The translations under genes and the position numbers were made by a program. Below are positions 34,659 through 42,547 of a stretch of 64,000 nt of DNA, in pieces (positions within the stretch are counted from its first letter, which is position 1; each line of letters starts with the position of its first letter). Below the pieces are notes generated by a model. The model did not search any database. It worked only from the letters and a program-made list of their open reading frames with translations, and was not told where the DNA came from. This stretch comes from Flavobacterium aquidurense (GTDB lineage Bacteria > Bacteroidota > Bacteroidia > Flavobacteriales > Flavobacteriaceae): positions 62,001 to 126,000 of the forward strand of contig FNPS01000011.1 in assembly GCA_900107365.1 (NCBI GenBank), written 5' to 3'.

Positions 34659-36929
34659 ATGAATTATAATCCCTTAAACGCCTTTAAAAATCACACTTAC
34701 TTTACCTGTGCAATACTTTTATTTTTTCTGTTTAACACGCAGGTATACGCACAGCCAAAAAAAAGTCCCCAGGAGTTAAACAATGAAATATCCGTAGCGA
34801 AAAATGATCGGAATAAAGTGGAATTATTGCTGACTTTAAGTGGCTTTTATTTAAATAAAGACGGCGAAATTAAGGAAGATTTAGATAAGGCTGAAAATAC
34901 AAACAAGCGGGCAAAATTTTTGAGTGATTATTTAGCCTATAAAGCGGGAACCGGCAAAGCAATGCTTCTTGATGCAAAAATTTGTCGTGAAAAAGGGGAT
35001 ATGGAAAATGGTCTGGAAAAGGCAAAACAAACGCTTGCTTATGCGCTACGAAATAATTTAATAGAACTGCAGGCAAATGCTTACTTGGAGGAGGCTATGT
35101 ATGGTTCGAATCTTAACGAGAGAATCAAACACAAAAAGATGGCAATACCAATTTTAAAAAAAATTGGAAGCATAGAAAAACAGGCAGAAGTTATAAAGGA
35201 ACTGGGTGAATTATATCTAATGCAGGAAAATCAGGAAAAAGGAATCATTCTTTTAAAAGAATCACTTTCGCTGTATAAAGCGATAAAATTTCCTCATTTG
35301 CAAGGTGTATATAATCTACTTTCTGAAGCTTATACCCAAACAGGCAATTTTCTAGAATCATTGAAATATGCTCTCTTAGCAGAAAAAACTGCCCTTAGAG
35401 TTGGTGATAATTCACTACAGCTCAGTTCTATTTACAATCATGTTGGAATGGCGTACCTTAACCTTCAACAAAGAAATAGTTCACTGGAATATTTTAACAA
35501 GGGTTTGGAAGTAGCCAAAAAGCATAAGGATACAGAATATATCAGAGTAATTGGCGACAATCTTTGCTCGTCGCTTATTTTAAGCAACAAAGGAAAAGAG
35601 GCTCTACAATTTTTAAAAGAAATGCAGGTTAATTTTCCTTCGTCTAGTATGGAGAGGCAGATAAAAGAGAATTATTTTTTTCTTAGTGTTTACAGACTTC
35701 TAAATAATAACGAAAAAGCCACAGTATATTACAATAAACTGGTAGCTTATTATGGTAAAAATGCTGAAAAAAAAGCCGAACACAGAATGCAGATTCTGAG
35801 GGGTTTTGCCCGTTACCATTATCAGTTAAAAAACTATACTGCTTTATACCCAATACTTAAACGCCTGGATTCGCTCGCGACAGCTTCGAACAATCCTATA
35901 TTGCTATCTGACAGTTATCTTATTAGGTTTAAAGCAGACTCTTCAAGAGGAAAGTACCTGGATGCGATTAAGCATTATCAGCTCTACAAATACCTTTTGG
36001 ATACTATTTATAAAGGAGAAAAAAGCAAACAGATTACCAGTCTTCAGATTGAGTATGAAAGCGAGAAAAAAGACAAAAATATAGATTTGCTCAAGCAACA
36101 AGCAAAAGTTCAGCAAATTCAAATTCAAAAAGATACGGTTGTTCAATACGTTTTTATAGGAAGTGTTGTGGTTTTGATTCTTTTTCTGGTGCTTTTGTAC
36201 AACGGATTCAGGCTAAAAAAGAAGAAAAATGAAGCGTTAGAAATCAACCGCCAGCAAATTAATGAACAAAACGAACTGAACAAAAAAATGCTGATCGAGA
36301 AAGAATGGCTTTTAAAAGAAATTCACCATCGTGTAAAAAATAACCTTCAGATTGTCATTAGTTTATTAAATACACAATCGGCTTATTTAGATAATGAAGA
36401 TGCCTTGATGGCCATACAAAATAGCCAACACAGGATGCACGCGATGTCGCTCATTCATCAAAAATTATATCAGTCTGATAATCTGTCAAATATAGATATG
36501 TCGTGGTATATTTATGAGTTAATCAATTACATGAGAGAATGTTTTGATACGGATCAAAAAATCAATTTTGTTTTAGACACAGAAAAAGTATATCTTGATG
36601 TTGCTCAAGCAGTTCCTCTGGGATTAATTATAAATGAGGCGATAAATAATGCAGTTAAATATGCATTTCCTTTAGACAGAAAAGGTGAAGTGCTTATTTC
36701 GCTTAAGAATACAGAAAAAGACAAATATCAGCTTATAATAGACGATAATGGTGTGGGAGTTCCAGAAAATTTTGAAGATACAGAGAGGAATTCACTTGGT
36801 ATGAATCTGATGATTGGATTAAGCGACCAAATTGACGGAACTTTTGAGATGAAAAATGATAACGGACTAAAAATCAAAATTATATTTACCAGAAATACAG
36901 AATTTGAAGGAGCTACTGAAAATTCTTAA
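34659..36929 (+). CDS. TPR-containing histidine kinase (HisKA_2 type)
   Basis: 756 residues. Signal peptide (about 1-32, ending VYAQ), periplasmic TPR repeats (about 50-430), one membrane helix at about 500 (VQYVFIGSVVVLILFLVLLY), and a cytosolic kinase. The HisKA_2 box is LLKEIHHRVKNNLQ with H556-H557, and the ATPase N-box is INEAINNAVKYAF with a DDNGVGVP G1 box. It lies 18 bp upstream of a REC-AAA regulator and is surely its partner. A paralogue at 42548 has the same layout. The input signal is unknown; TPR domains usually bind peptides or proteins, so an envelope stress signal is likely. Confidence 0.92.
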   Translation: MNYNPLNAFKNHTYFTCAILLFFLFNTQVYAQPKKSPQELNNEISVAKNDRNKVELLLTLSGFYLNKDGEIKEDLDKAENTNKRAKFLSDYLAYKAGTGKAMLLDAKICREKGDMENGLEKAKQTLAYALRNNLIELQANAYLEEAMYGSNLNERIKHKKMAIPILKKIGSIEKQAEVIKELGELYLMQENQEKGIILLKESLSLYKAIKFPHLQGVYNLLSEAYTQTGNFLESLKYALLAEKTALRVGDNSLQLSSIYNHVGMAYLNLQQRNSSLEYFNKGLEVAKKHKDTEYIRVIGDNLCSSLILSNKGKEALQFLKEMQVNFPSSSMERQIKENYFFLSVYRLLNNNEKATVYYNKLVAYYGKNAEKKAEHRMQILRGFARYHYQLKNYTALYPILKRLDSLATASNNPILLSDSYLIRFKADSSRGKYLDAIKHYQLYKYLLDTIYKGEKSKQITSLQIEYESEKKDKNIDLLKQQAKVQQIQIQKDTVVQYVFIGSVVVLILFLVLLYNGFRLKKKKNEALEINRQQINEQNELNKKMLIEKEWLLKEIHHRVKNNLQIVISLLNTQSAYLDNEDALMAIQNSQHRMHAMSLIHQKLYQSDNLSNIDMSWYIYELINYMRECFDTDQKINFVLDTEKVYLDVAQAVPLGLIINEAINNAVKYAFPLDRKGEVLISLKNTEKDKYQLIIDDNGVGVPENFEDTERNSLGMNLMIGLSDQIDGTFEMKNDNGLKIKIIFTRNTEFEGATENS

Positions 36930-36947
36930 ATTATATAACTATAGGTA

Positions 36948-38306
36948 ATGCAGGAGAAAATTTTAATTGTTGAAGACGAATTTATAGTGGCAAATGATTT
37001 AAAAATCATGTTGGTTAAAGCGGGTTATCAAATTACCGGTATTGCTTCTTCTGTGGTGCAGGCACGCAAATTAATTGAAAGTAAAAAACCGGATTGGGTA
37101 TTATTAGATATTATGCTCAAAGGCGATTTAACCGGAATTGATCTGGCCTGGGAACTGCGGGAACTGCAGCTTCCGTTTCTTTATATTTCGGCAAATACGA
37201 ACCAAACAACACTTGAAGCCGTAAAAGCCACACATCCTTATGGCTTTATGGTAAAACCCTTTCGGGAAAGAGATCTTATCGTAATGCTCGACATTGCCCG
37301 ATATCGATTTGAACAGGAAAAAGGATCATTGACAACAATTAAAATTGAAACAGAAAATCAGGAAATTGATGGAATTATCGGCGAAAGCCAACTTTTAAAA
37401 GAAGTAATTGAAAAAATAAAAATTGTAGCTCCGGCTGAAACTTTTGTATTGATTCTCGGCGAAAGCGGAACAGGTAAAGAAAGAGTTGCACATGCTATAC
37501 ACGATCTTTCGGCGCATAAATTAAAACCAATTGTGGTAGTTAATTGTGCTGCTTTACCTCATTCGCTCATAGAATCAGAGCTTTTTGGTCATGAAAAAGG
37601 AGCTTTTACAGGAGCAAACACTTTACGAATAGGGAAATTTGAACAAGCGAATAACGGCACTATTTTTCTTGATGAAATTGGCGAATTACCACTGGAATCT
37701 CAGGTAAAATTATTGCGCGTTTTGCAGGAAAAAGAAATTCAAAGACTTGGAGGAAATAAAACCATCAAAATTAATGTTCGTATCGTTGCCGCAACCAACA
37801 GATCTTTAGAAAAAGAAGTGGCAGAAGGCCGTTTTAGACTTGATTTGTACTACAGACTAAATGTATTCCCGATACAATTGCCAACTTTAAAAGAACGCAG
37901 GGAAGATATTGAAGCTTTGGCACACTATTTTTTAAAGAAATTTGCAACAGCATCAAGAAAAAATGTTAACAGTATTGGTACCTCTGCTTTAGAACAATTA
38001 ATGCAATACAACTGGCCGGGAAATATTAGGGAATTAGAACATTTAATAGAAAGAAATGTACTTCTGGCTAAAACAAATGAAATCGAAAAATTTGATCTTC
38101 CGGTAAATAATTCAAATCCGTTAGAACTGAATAATGGCAAAATAAAGTCGATGGAAGAAATGGAAAAGGAACATATCATAAATGCGCTTAAAATTTGCGA
38201 TGGTAAAGTTTCTGGCCCGGGAGGAGCCGCAGAGCTACTTAAAATGCAACCACAGACTTTGTTTTCAAAAATGAAAAAACTAGACATAAAACAAGGATAT
38301 AATTAA
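36948..38306 (+). CDS. Sigma-54-dependent response regulator (REC-AAA-Fis)
   Basis: 452 residues. A REC domain at 1-120 has acidic pocket E8/D9 and phosphoacceptor D54 (WVLLDIML). The AAA+ domain has Walker A GESGTGKE at about 171-178, the GAFTGA loop at about 218-223 which contacts RpoN, and LYYRLNVFPI. The C-terminal Fis-type HTH ends at IKQGYN. This is a complete NtrC-type activator, phosphorylated by the adjacent TPR kinase. The AAA part is closely related to that of the regulator at 40541-42115. Its targets may be the surrounding stress genes (inference). Confidence 0.94.
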   Translation: MQEKILIVEDEFIVANDLKIMLVKAGYQITGIASSVVQARKLIESKKPDWVLLDIMLKGDLTGIDLAWELRELQLPFLYISANTNQTTLEAVKATHPYGFMVKPFRERDLIVMLDIARYRFEQEKGSLTTIKIETENQEIDGIIGESQLLKEVIEKIKIVAPAETFVLILGESGTGKERVAHAIHDLSAHKLKPIVVVNCAALPHSLIESELFGHEKGAFTGANTLRIGKFEQANNGTIFLDEIGELPLESQVKLLRVLQEKEIQRLGGNKTIKINVRIVAATNRSLEKEVAEGRFRLDLYYRLNVFPIQLPTLKERREDIEALAHYFLKKFATASRKNVNSIGTSALEQLMQYNWPGNIRELEHLIERNVLLAKTNEIEKFDLPVNNSNPLELNNGKIKSMEEMEKEHIINALKICDGKVSGPGGAAELLKMQPQTLFSKMKKLDIKQGYN

Positions 38307-38311
38307 TAGAT

Positions 38312-38602
38312 ATGGAAACAATAAAACTAGAATTAGACGAGAAAAAACATGGCGCTTTTAATCTCTATGTTGATGATAAAAAATTAGGCGAAATGACAGT
38401 AAGCATTAAAGATGATGTATTGACTGTTTACCACACCGGAGTTGAACCAGAAGCTGAAGGAAAAGGCTATGCAAAAAAACTTCTGGAAGAAATGGTTGCT
38501 TATGTACGTGCCAATCATATGATGGTTTTACCACTTTGCCCGTACGTGCATGCACAATTCAAAAGACACCCTGCGGAATATCAGGATATTTGGAAAAAAT
38601 AA
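38312..38602 (+). CDS. GNAT-like acetyltransferase (YjdJ type)
   Basis: 96 residues, the short GCN5-related family. The acetyl-CoA loop is VEPEAEGKGYAKKLLEEMVAY, and LPLCPYVHAQFKRHPAEYQD is the conserved C-terminus with the Cys. Substrate unknown. It begins five bases after the regulator stop, so it is in the same transcript. Confidence 0.88.
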   Translation: METIKLELDEKKHGAFNLYVDDKKLGEMTVSIKDDVLTVYHTGVEPEAEGKGYAKKLLEEMVAYVRANHMMVLPLCPYVHAQFKRHPAEYQDIWKK

Positions 38603-38620
38603 TAGCGATGGATTGAAAAG

Positions 38621-38726
38621 ATTTTTTCACGCGAATTCTATAGATTTAGGCAGCTATATTTTTTGATAAGTATAGTAATTATCTGTGCATATCTGCTTAA
38701 ATCTTTGTAAATCTGCGTGAAAAATT
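38621..38726. repeat. Intergenic palindromic repeat (CACGCAGATTT type)
   Basis: TTTTTCACGC ... GATTTAGGCAG on the left pairs imperfectly with CTGCTTAAATC ... GCGTGAAAAA on the right, forming a hairpin of about 100 bases. I recognise the class as a dispersed intergenic repeat in Flavobacterium. Confidence 0.55.
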
Positions 38727-38761
38727 CGCATTACCCAATATATTAATTTAAAATAAAATAT

Positions 38762-39382
38762 ATGAATATAGAAACCTTAACAGACGGTATCCCTTTAAAT
38801 GAAGCCAAAAAGGCCTTGATTATGATACACGGACGTGGTGCAGGTGCCCATGATATTCTTTCTATTGCAAAACATCTTAAGGTTGATGATTTTGCATTGG
38901 TCGCACCCCAGGCAGAAAACAGAACCTGGTATCCCTATTCGTTTTTAGTGCCTCTTGACGAAAATGAACCTTCTTTTTCAAAATCATTAGAAGCAATTCA
39001 TCAGGTTGTGGTCGCCATTCAGCAAAACGGAATTGAAAAAGAGAATATCTATTTCCTTGGATTTTCGCAGGGAGCTTGTCTTGCCTTAGAATTTACAGCC
39101 AGAAATGCTGCAAAATACGGCGGTGTTGTTGCTTTTACCGGTGGACTTATAGGGGATAAAGTTTATGAAGATCATTATGCCGGAAACTTCGAAAACACTC
39201 CTGTTTTCATTGGAACAAGCGATCCTGATTTTCATGTTCCGGTTGAAAGAGTAAATGAAACCGAAGCCCTGCTTCAAAAAATGGGCGCAGATGTAACCAA
39301 GAAAATTTACTCAAATATGGGACATACTATAAGTCAGGACGAGGTAGATTGTGCAAACGCATTGGTTTTCAATAAAAAATAA
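38762..39382 (+). CDS. MhqD-like phospholipase/carboxylesterase
   Basis: 206 residues, alpha/beta hydrolase of the phospholipase/carboxylesterase family. Nucleophile S102 is in FLGFSQGACLAL, the acid in IGTSDPDFHVPVER and the His in NMGHTIS. MhqD-type esterases are induced by quinones in Bacillus and sit with MhqO and a DoxX protein; all three types are found in this island. Its ATG follows a palindromic repeat. The stop overlaps the ATG of the next gene by one base. Confidence 0.87.
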   Translation: MNIETLTDGIPLNEAKKALIMIHGRGAGAHDILSIAKHLKVDDFALVAPQAENRTWYPYSFLVPLDENEPSFSKSLEAIHQVVVAIQQNGIEKENIYFLGFSQGACLALEFTARNAAKYGGVVAFTGGLIGDKVYEDHYAGNFENTPVFIGTSDPDFHVPVERVNETEALLQKMGADVTKKIYSNMGHTISQDEVDCANALVFNKK

Positions 39383-39732
39383 TGATTACGATAACCCGGG
39401 TTTACAGCGATGCAAATGGCGAAAGTCATTTTGAGGATTTCGAAGTTCCGTTGAAAAACAATGGTGATATCGGTTTTTTATCTGATGATGAACCCGTAAA
39501 ATCAATTGTTTTTAGAGAGGTCAAACCTTCTTATGATTATGATTTTCATAATGCACCAGACCGACAATACATTGTTTTATTAGAAGGTGGCGTCGTAATC
39601 GAAACTTCATTGGGAGAAAAAAGAACATTTAACACCGGTTCTATTTTGTTGGTAGAAGATACGACCGGAAAAGGACACAAAACTAAAAATATTGAAACGA
39701 AATTGCGAAAATCAATATTTATAAAATTATAA
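39382..39732 (+). CDS. Small cupin-fold protein
   Basis: 116 residues. A cupin-like pattern (YIVLLEGGVVIETSLGEKRT, then TGSILLVEDTTGKGHKTKNI) with one clear histidine, so metal binding is uncertain. The ATG overlaps the stop of the esterase gene (TAATG), indicating translational coupling. The family is common beside esterases, and its function is unknown. Confidence 0.78.
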   Translation: MITITRVYSDANGESHFEDFEVPLKNNGDIGFLSDDEPVKSIVFREVKPSYDYDFHNAPDRQYIVLLEGGVVIETSLGEKRTFNTGSILLVEDTTGKGHKTKNIETKLRKSIFIKL

Positions 39733-39747
39733 CTTAAAGAAACAAAA

Positions 39748-39893
39748 TTTAACCGCAAAGTGCGCAAGGATTTTTACTATCTCTTCTTATAAAAACACAA
39801 AGCTCGCAAAGCTTTGTATTGAAATCGCTTTGCGAACCTTGTGCCTTTCAAACTAAAATTGGTTAAAAGTCTTTGTGAACTTTGTGGTTAAAA
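39748..39893. repeat. Intergenic palindromic repeat (CGCAAAG type)
   Basis: TTTAACCGCAAAGTGCGCAA on the left pairs with the right end TTTGTGAACTTTGTGGTTAAA. Inner CACAAAGCTCGCAAAGC and GCTTTGCGAACCTTGTG are also inverted. It is related to 17112-17197. Confidence 0.65.
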
Positions 39894-39915
39894 ATTAATT
39901 ACTCAAAATGATAAA

Positions 39916-40533
39916 ATGGAAAAAGAAACCGTACGAATCGAGAATTTCAGCGATGCTGTTTTTGCGATTGCCATTACGCTTTTGGTATTAGATCTTCATG
40001 TTCCCGATGCAAATGTGGTGAAAAATAGTGCAGCTCTTTTAGTTTATCTAAAACAGCAATGGACTTCGTATCTTGCTTTTACACTTTCGTTTTTCAGTAT
40101 TTTTATTATGTGGGTCAATCACCACAAAATTTTTAAACAAATTTACAGTCGTAATACGGCGATTATGTTTGCAAACGGATTAATTCTTTTTCTGGTTTCA
40201 GCCGTGTCGTATCCAACAGCTTTATTAGCGCGTTTCTTTAATGGCGAAGCTTCTGGTATTGCAGTGGCAATTTATACAGGAATTTTTGTGCTCATCAACA
40301 TTTCGTACAATCTTTTGTGGTTTATTGCCAGTAGTGACAAAAAGCTTTTGCGTCCGGGAATTACAAGTCTGGCAATCAAAAAAATCAGAAATAATTATTT
40401 ATATGGGCTTCCAACGTATTTAATTGCGTTTGGAATTTCTTTTGAATTGCCTGCGGTTGCTCTGGCAATTTGCATGATTTTATTGATTTTTTGGGCTCTT
40501 TCTTCAGGAAAAATAAATGTTATTCAGGAATAG
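39916..40533 (+). CDS. TMEM175-family (DUF1211) potassium-channel-like membrane protein
   Basis: 205 residues with six helices. The selectivity signature RIENFSDAVFAIAITLLVLD (conserved RxxxFSD) is at the N-terminus. Bacterial members form tetrameric K+ channels. It stands between the esterase genes and the convergent sigma-54 regulator. A decayed copy of its codons 36-60 is present at 45066-45140. Confidence 0.88.
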   Translation: MEKETVRIENFSDAVFAIAITLLVLDLHVPDANVVKNSAALLVYLKQQWTSYLAFTLSFFSIFIMWVNHHKIFKQIYSRNTAIMFANGLILFLVSAVSYPTALLARFFNGEASGIAVAIYTGIFVLINISYNLLWFIASSDKKLLRPGITSLAIKKIRNNYLYGLPTYLIAFGISFELPAVALAICMILLIFWALSSGKINVIQE

Positions 40534-40540
40534 AATCGGT

Positions 40541-42115
40541 TTAAAAAATACTTTTTTTAATTCCCAATTTTTGCATTTTAGAAATTAAGGTTGTTGCCGG
40601 TAAATCTAATAAAACTGCCGCGCCTTGCGGACCTGAAATTCTTCCATTACATTTTTTTACTACTTTCAAAATGTGTTCTTTTTCTATTTCCTGTAATGTT
40701 TTCGGATAAAATTCAACTTCAGAAGTATGAGATTCTGTTTTAAAAATTGGAGAAAAAATCATTTCTTTAATAACCTCATCTTTAGAAAACAATATACTTC
40801 TTTCCACCATATTCTCTAATTCTCTCACATTTCCCGGCCATGCATTTGCAATCATGCCTTTAAGTACTTTTTTAGAAAAACCTTTCATTTTTTTTCCGAT
40901 TTTCTTAGCATGTTTTTCTATGAAAAAATTCCCAAGAGCCTCAATATCTTCCTGACGATCACGTAAAGCAGGCAAAGAAATTGGATAAACATTTAATCTG
41001 TAATACAAATCACTTCTAAAACGTCCTTCTGCAACTTCTTTTTCAAGCAATCTATTTGTAGCTGTTATAACTCTTGCATTTACCTTTATGGTGCCTTTTC
41101 CGCCTATTCTTTCAATTTCTTTTTCTTGCAAAACACGAAGTAGTTTCCCTTGTAACTCTAAAGGCAACTCCCCTATTTCATCCAAAAAAATCGTACTGTT
41201 TTCGGCTTGTTCAAATTTGCCAATTCTTATTTCTGTAGCTCCGGTAAAAGCTCCTTTTTCGTGACCGAATAATTCACTTTCAATAAGATTCACAGGTATT
41301 GAAGCACAATTTACTTTAATCATTTTTTTATTTGAAACCGATGATAAATTATGAATGGCGCTTGCTGCCAACTCTTTTCCGGTTCCGGTTTCACCAAAAA
41401 TCAAAACCGTTGATTGCGACAGAGCGACCTGATTAATTAATTTGTAAACCTTCTGCATGGCATCGCTATTGCCTACAATTCCGCAAAAACCTTCCATTTT
41501 TACATGTAAATTTTCTGTCTTTGTTTCGCTTAAATTTCTTTTCAAAATATTCAATTCGGCAATTTTATTATCATAATCCTCTGCCCTTCTAATATTACTG
41601 ACACTAATAGAAAGCTGCATAGCAATACCCCGAATGATCCGGCTGCATTCTCTGCTAAAAGTTGTTGCATTTTTAAAGAACAGAAAAACTACGTTTCGAT
41701 TTCCTTCTATATAAGGAAGGCAAATTCCGACTCCGTATTTGAAACCTTTTTCCTGCGGTATATTAATATAATTCGGGAGTTGTTTTTTTTCTTTTAAATC
41801 AAATATTAATGTATCAGCAGAATCCAGACATATATTAAAAAAACCATCGTTTATAGCATAACCTTTTCCATCTGGTGCTTTCTGTGAAAATTGGTAAAAA
41901 ATGTGATACTCTGTTTCATTTTCATTTGATGAAGCAAAGATAAAATCATCAAAATGCAAGTGTTCTTTTAATAAACCACCAACAATAGTATTAAATTTCT
42001 CTTTAGATAAAACCTGCGCAAGTGCACTGCAAATTGACAAAATAAGTATTTGTTCTTTTTCTCTTTCCTGCAATCTATTCATAATGACTGCGGTCTGATC
42101 TATCGATTTTTCCAT
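40541..42115 (-). CDS. Sigma-54-dependent regulator with GAF sensor (no REC domain)
   Basis: About 524 residues. An N-terminal GAF-like domain (about 20-175) replaces a receiver. The AAA+ domain has GETGTGKE, an intact GAFTGA loop and LYYRLNVYPI. The C-terminal Fis-type HTH (ISGPQGAAVLLDLPATTLIS) follows. I place the start at 42115 (MEKSIDQTAV). The frame also allows 42121, but a relic copy at 45246 begins at the equivalent Met. It is divergent from the second TPR kinase. The GAF domain suggests direct sensing of a small molecule or redox state rather than phosphorylation. It may regulate the stress genes through the palindromic sites nearby (inference). Confidence 0.92.
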   Translation of the reverse strand: MEKSIDQTAVIMNRLQEREKEQILILSICSALAQVLSKEKFNTIVGGLLKEHLHFDDFIFASSNENETEYHIFYQFSQKAPDGKGYAINDGFFNICLDSADTLIFDLKEKKQLPNYINIPQEKGFKYGVGICLPYIEGNRNVVFLFFKNATTFSRECSRIIRGIAMQLSISVSNIRRAEDYDNKIAELNILKRNLSETKTENLHVKMEGFCGIVGNSDAMQKVYKLINQVALSQSTVLIFGETGTGKELAASAIHNLSSVSNKKMIKVNCASIPVNLIESELFGHEKGAFTGATEIRIGKFEQAENSTIFLDEIGELPLELQGKLLRVLQEKEIERIGGKGTIKVNARVITATNRLLEKEVAEGRFRSDLYYRLNVYPISLPALRDRQEDIEALGNFFIEKHAKKIGKKMKGFSKKVLKGMIANAWPGNVRELENMVERSILFSKDEVIKEMIFSPIFKTESHTSEVEFYPKTLQEIEKEHILKVVKKCNGRISGPQGAAVLLDLPATTLISKMQKLGIKKSIF

Positions 42116-42224
42116 AAACAATAAGTGGTGTGGTATTTTAAAACGGTAATAGCGTAAATTTAAGAAATAGCCTTAATTAAAACACTATGGATTTTTTCTA
42201 AATACAACATTTTGATTTCATAAA

Positions 42225-42242
42225 ATTACGACATATCGTATA
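42225..42242. promoter_or_regulatory. ATTACG-N6-CGTATA palindrome (stress island site D)
   Basis: ATTACG-ACATAT-CGTATA, the same geometry as sites A and B, between the divergent GAF regulator and TPR kinase genes. The identical copy at 45354 lies in a duplicated segment and is not independent evidence. Confidence 0.45.
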
Positions 42243-42405
42243 ATCAAAAGGCACAAATAGAAGTCAAATCACTTATTTACAACCACATGAGGCTGACAGA
42301 TTCAAAATTGAAGATCATTTAGTTAAAATTAATTCAAAATGCAATTATAATACAGTACACAAACTACATTACTATGGATGCAATACTCCTTAATTATTTG
42401 GTGTT

Positions 42406-42434
42406 AAAAGCGGTCTCCTTAGACCGCTTTTTCT
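42406..42434. terminator. Free-standing terminator without an obvious gene
   Basis: AAAGCGGTCT / AGACCGCTTT with a 4-base loop and TTTTT, about 110 bp before the TPR kinase start. It could end a small RNA or a leader transcript, or insulate the divergent promoters. Confidence 0.75.
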
Positions 42435-42547
42435 ATTTGAAAACCTTACGTATTGGTCTTATGTTTCGAAAAACAACTATAATTTCTACTTCAAAATAAT
42501 TTTATAAACTTTACAAACCACTAGCTTTACCTAATCAAAATTAAACC

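Larger units (their letters stand above)
42116..42547. other. Divergent control region of the GAF regulator and second TPR kinase
   Basis: 432 bp, no gene seen. It contains a weak half-palindrome (42141-42158, ending CGTAAA), site D (42225-42242) and a free-standing terminator (42406-42434). Positions 42014-42260 are repeated in decayed form at 45151-45390. Confidence 0.55.
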
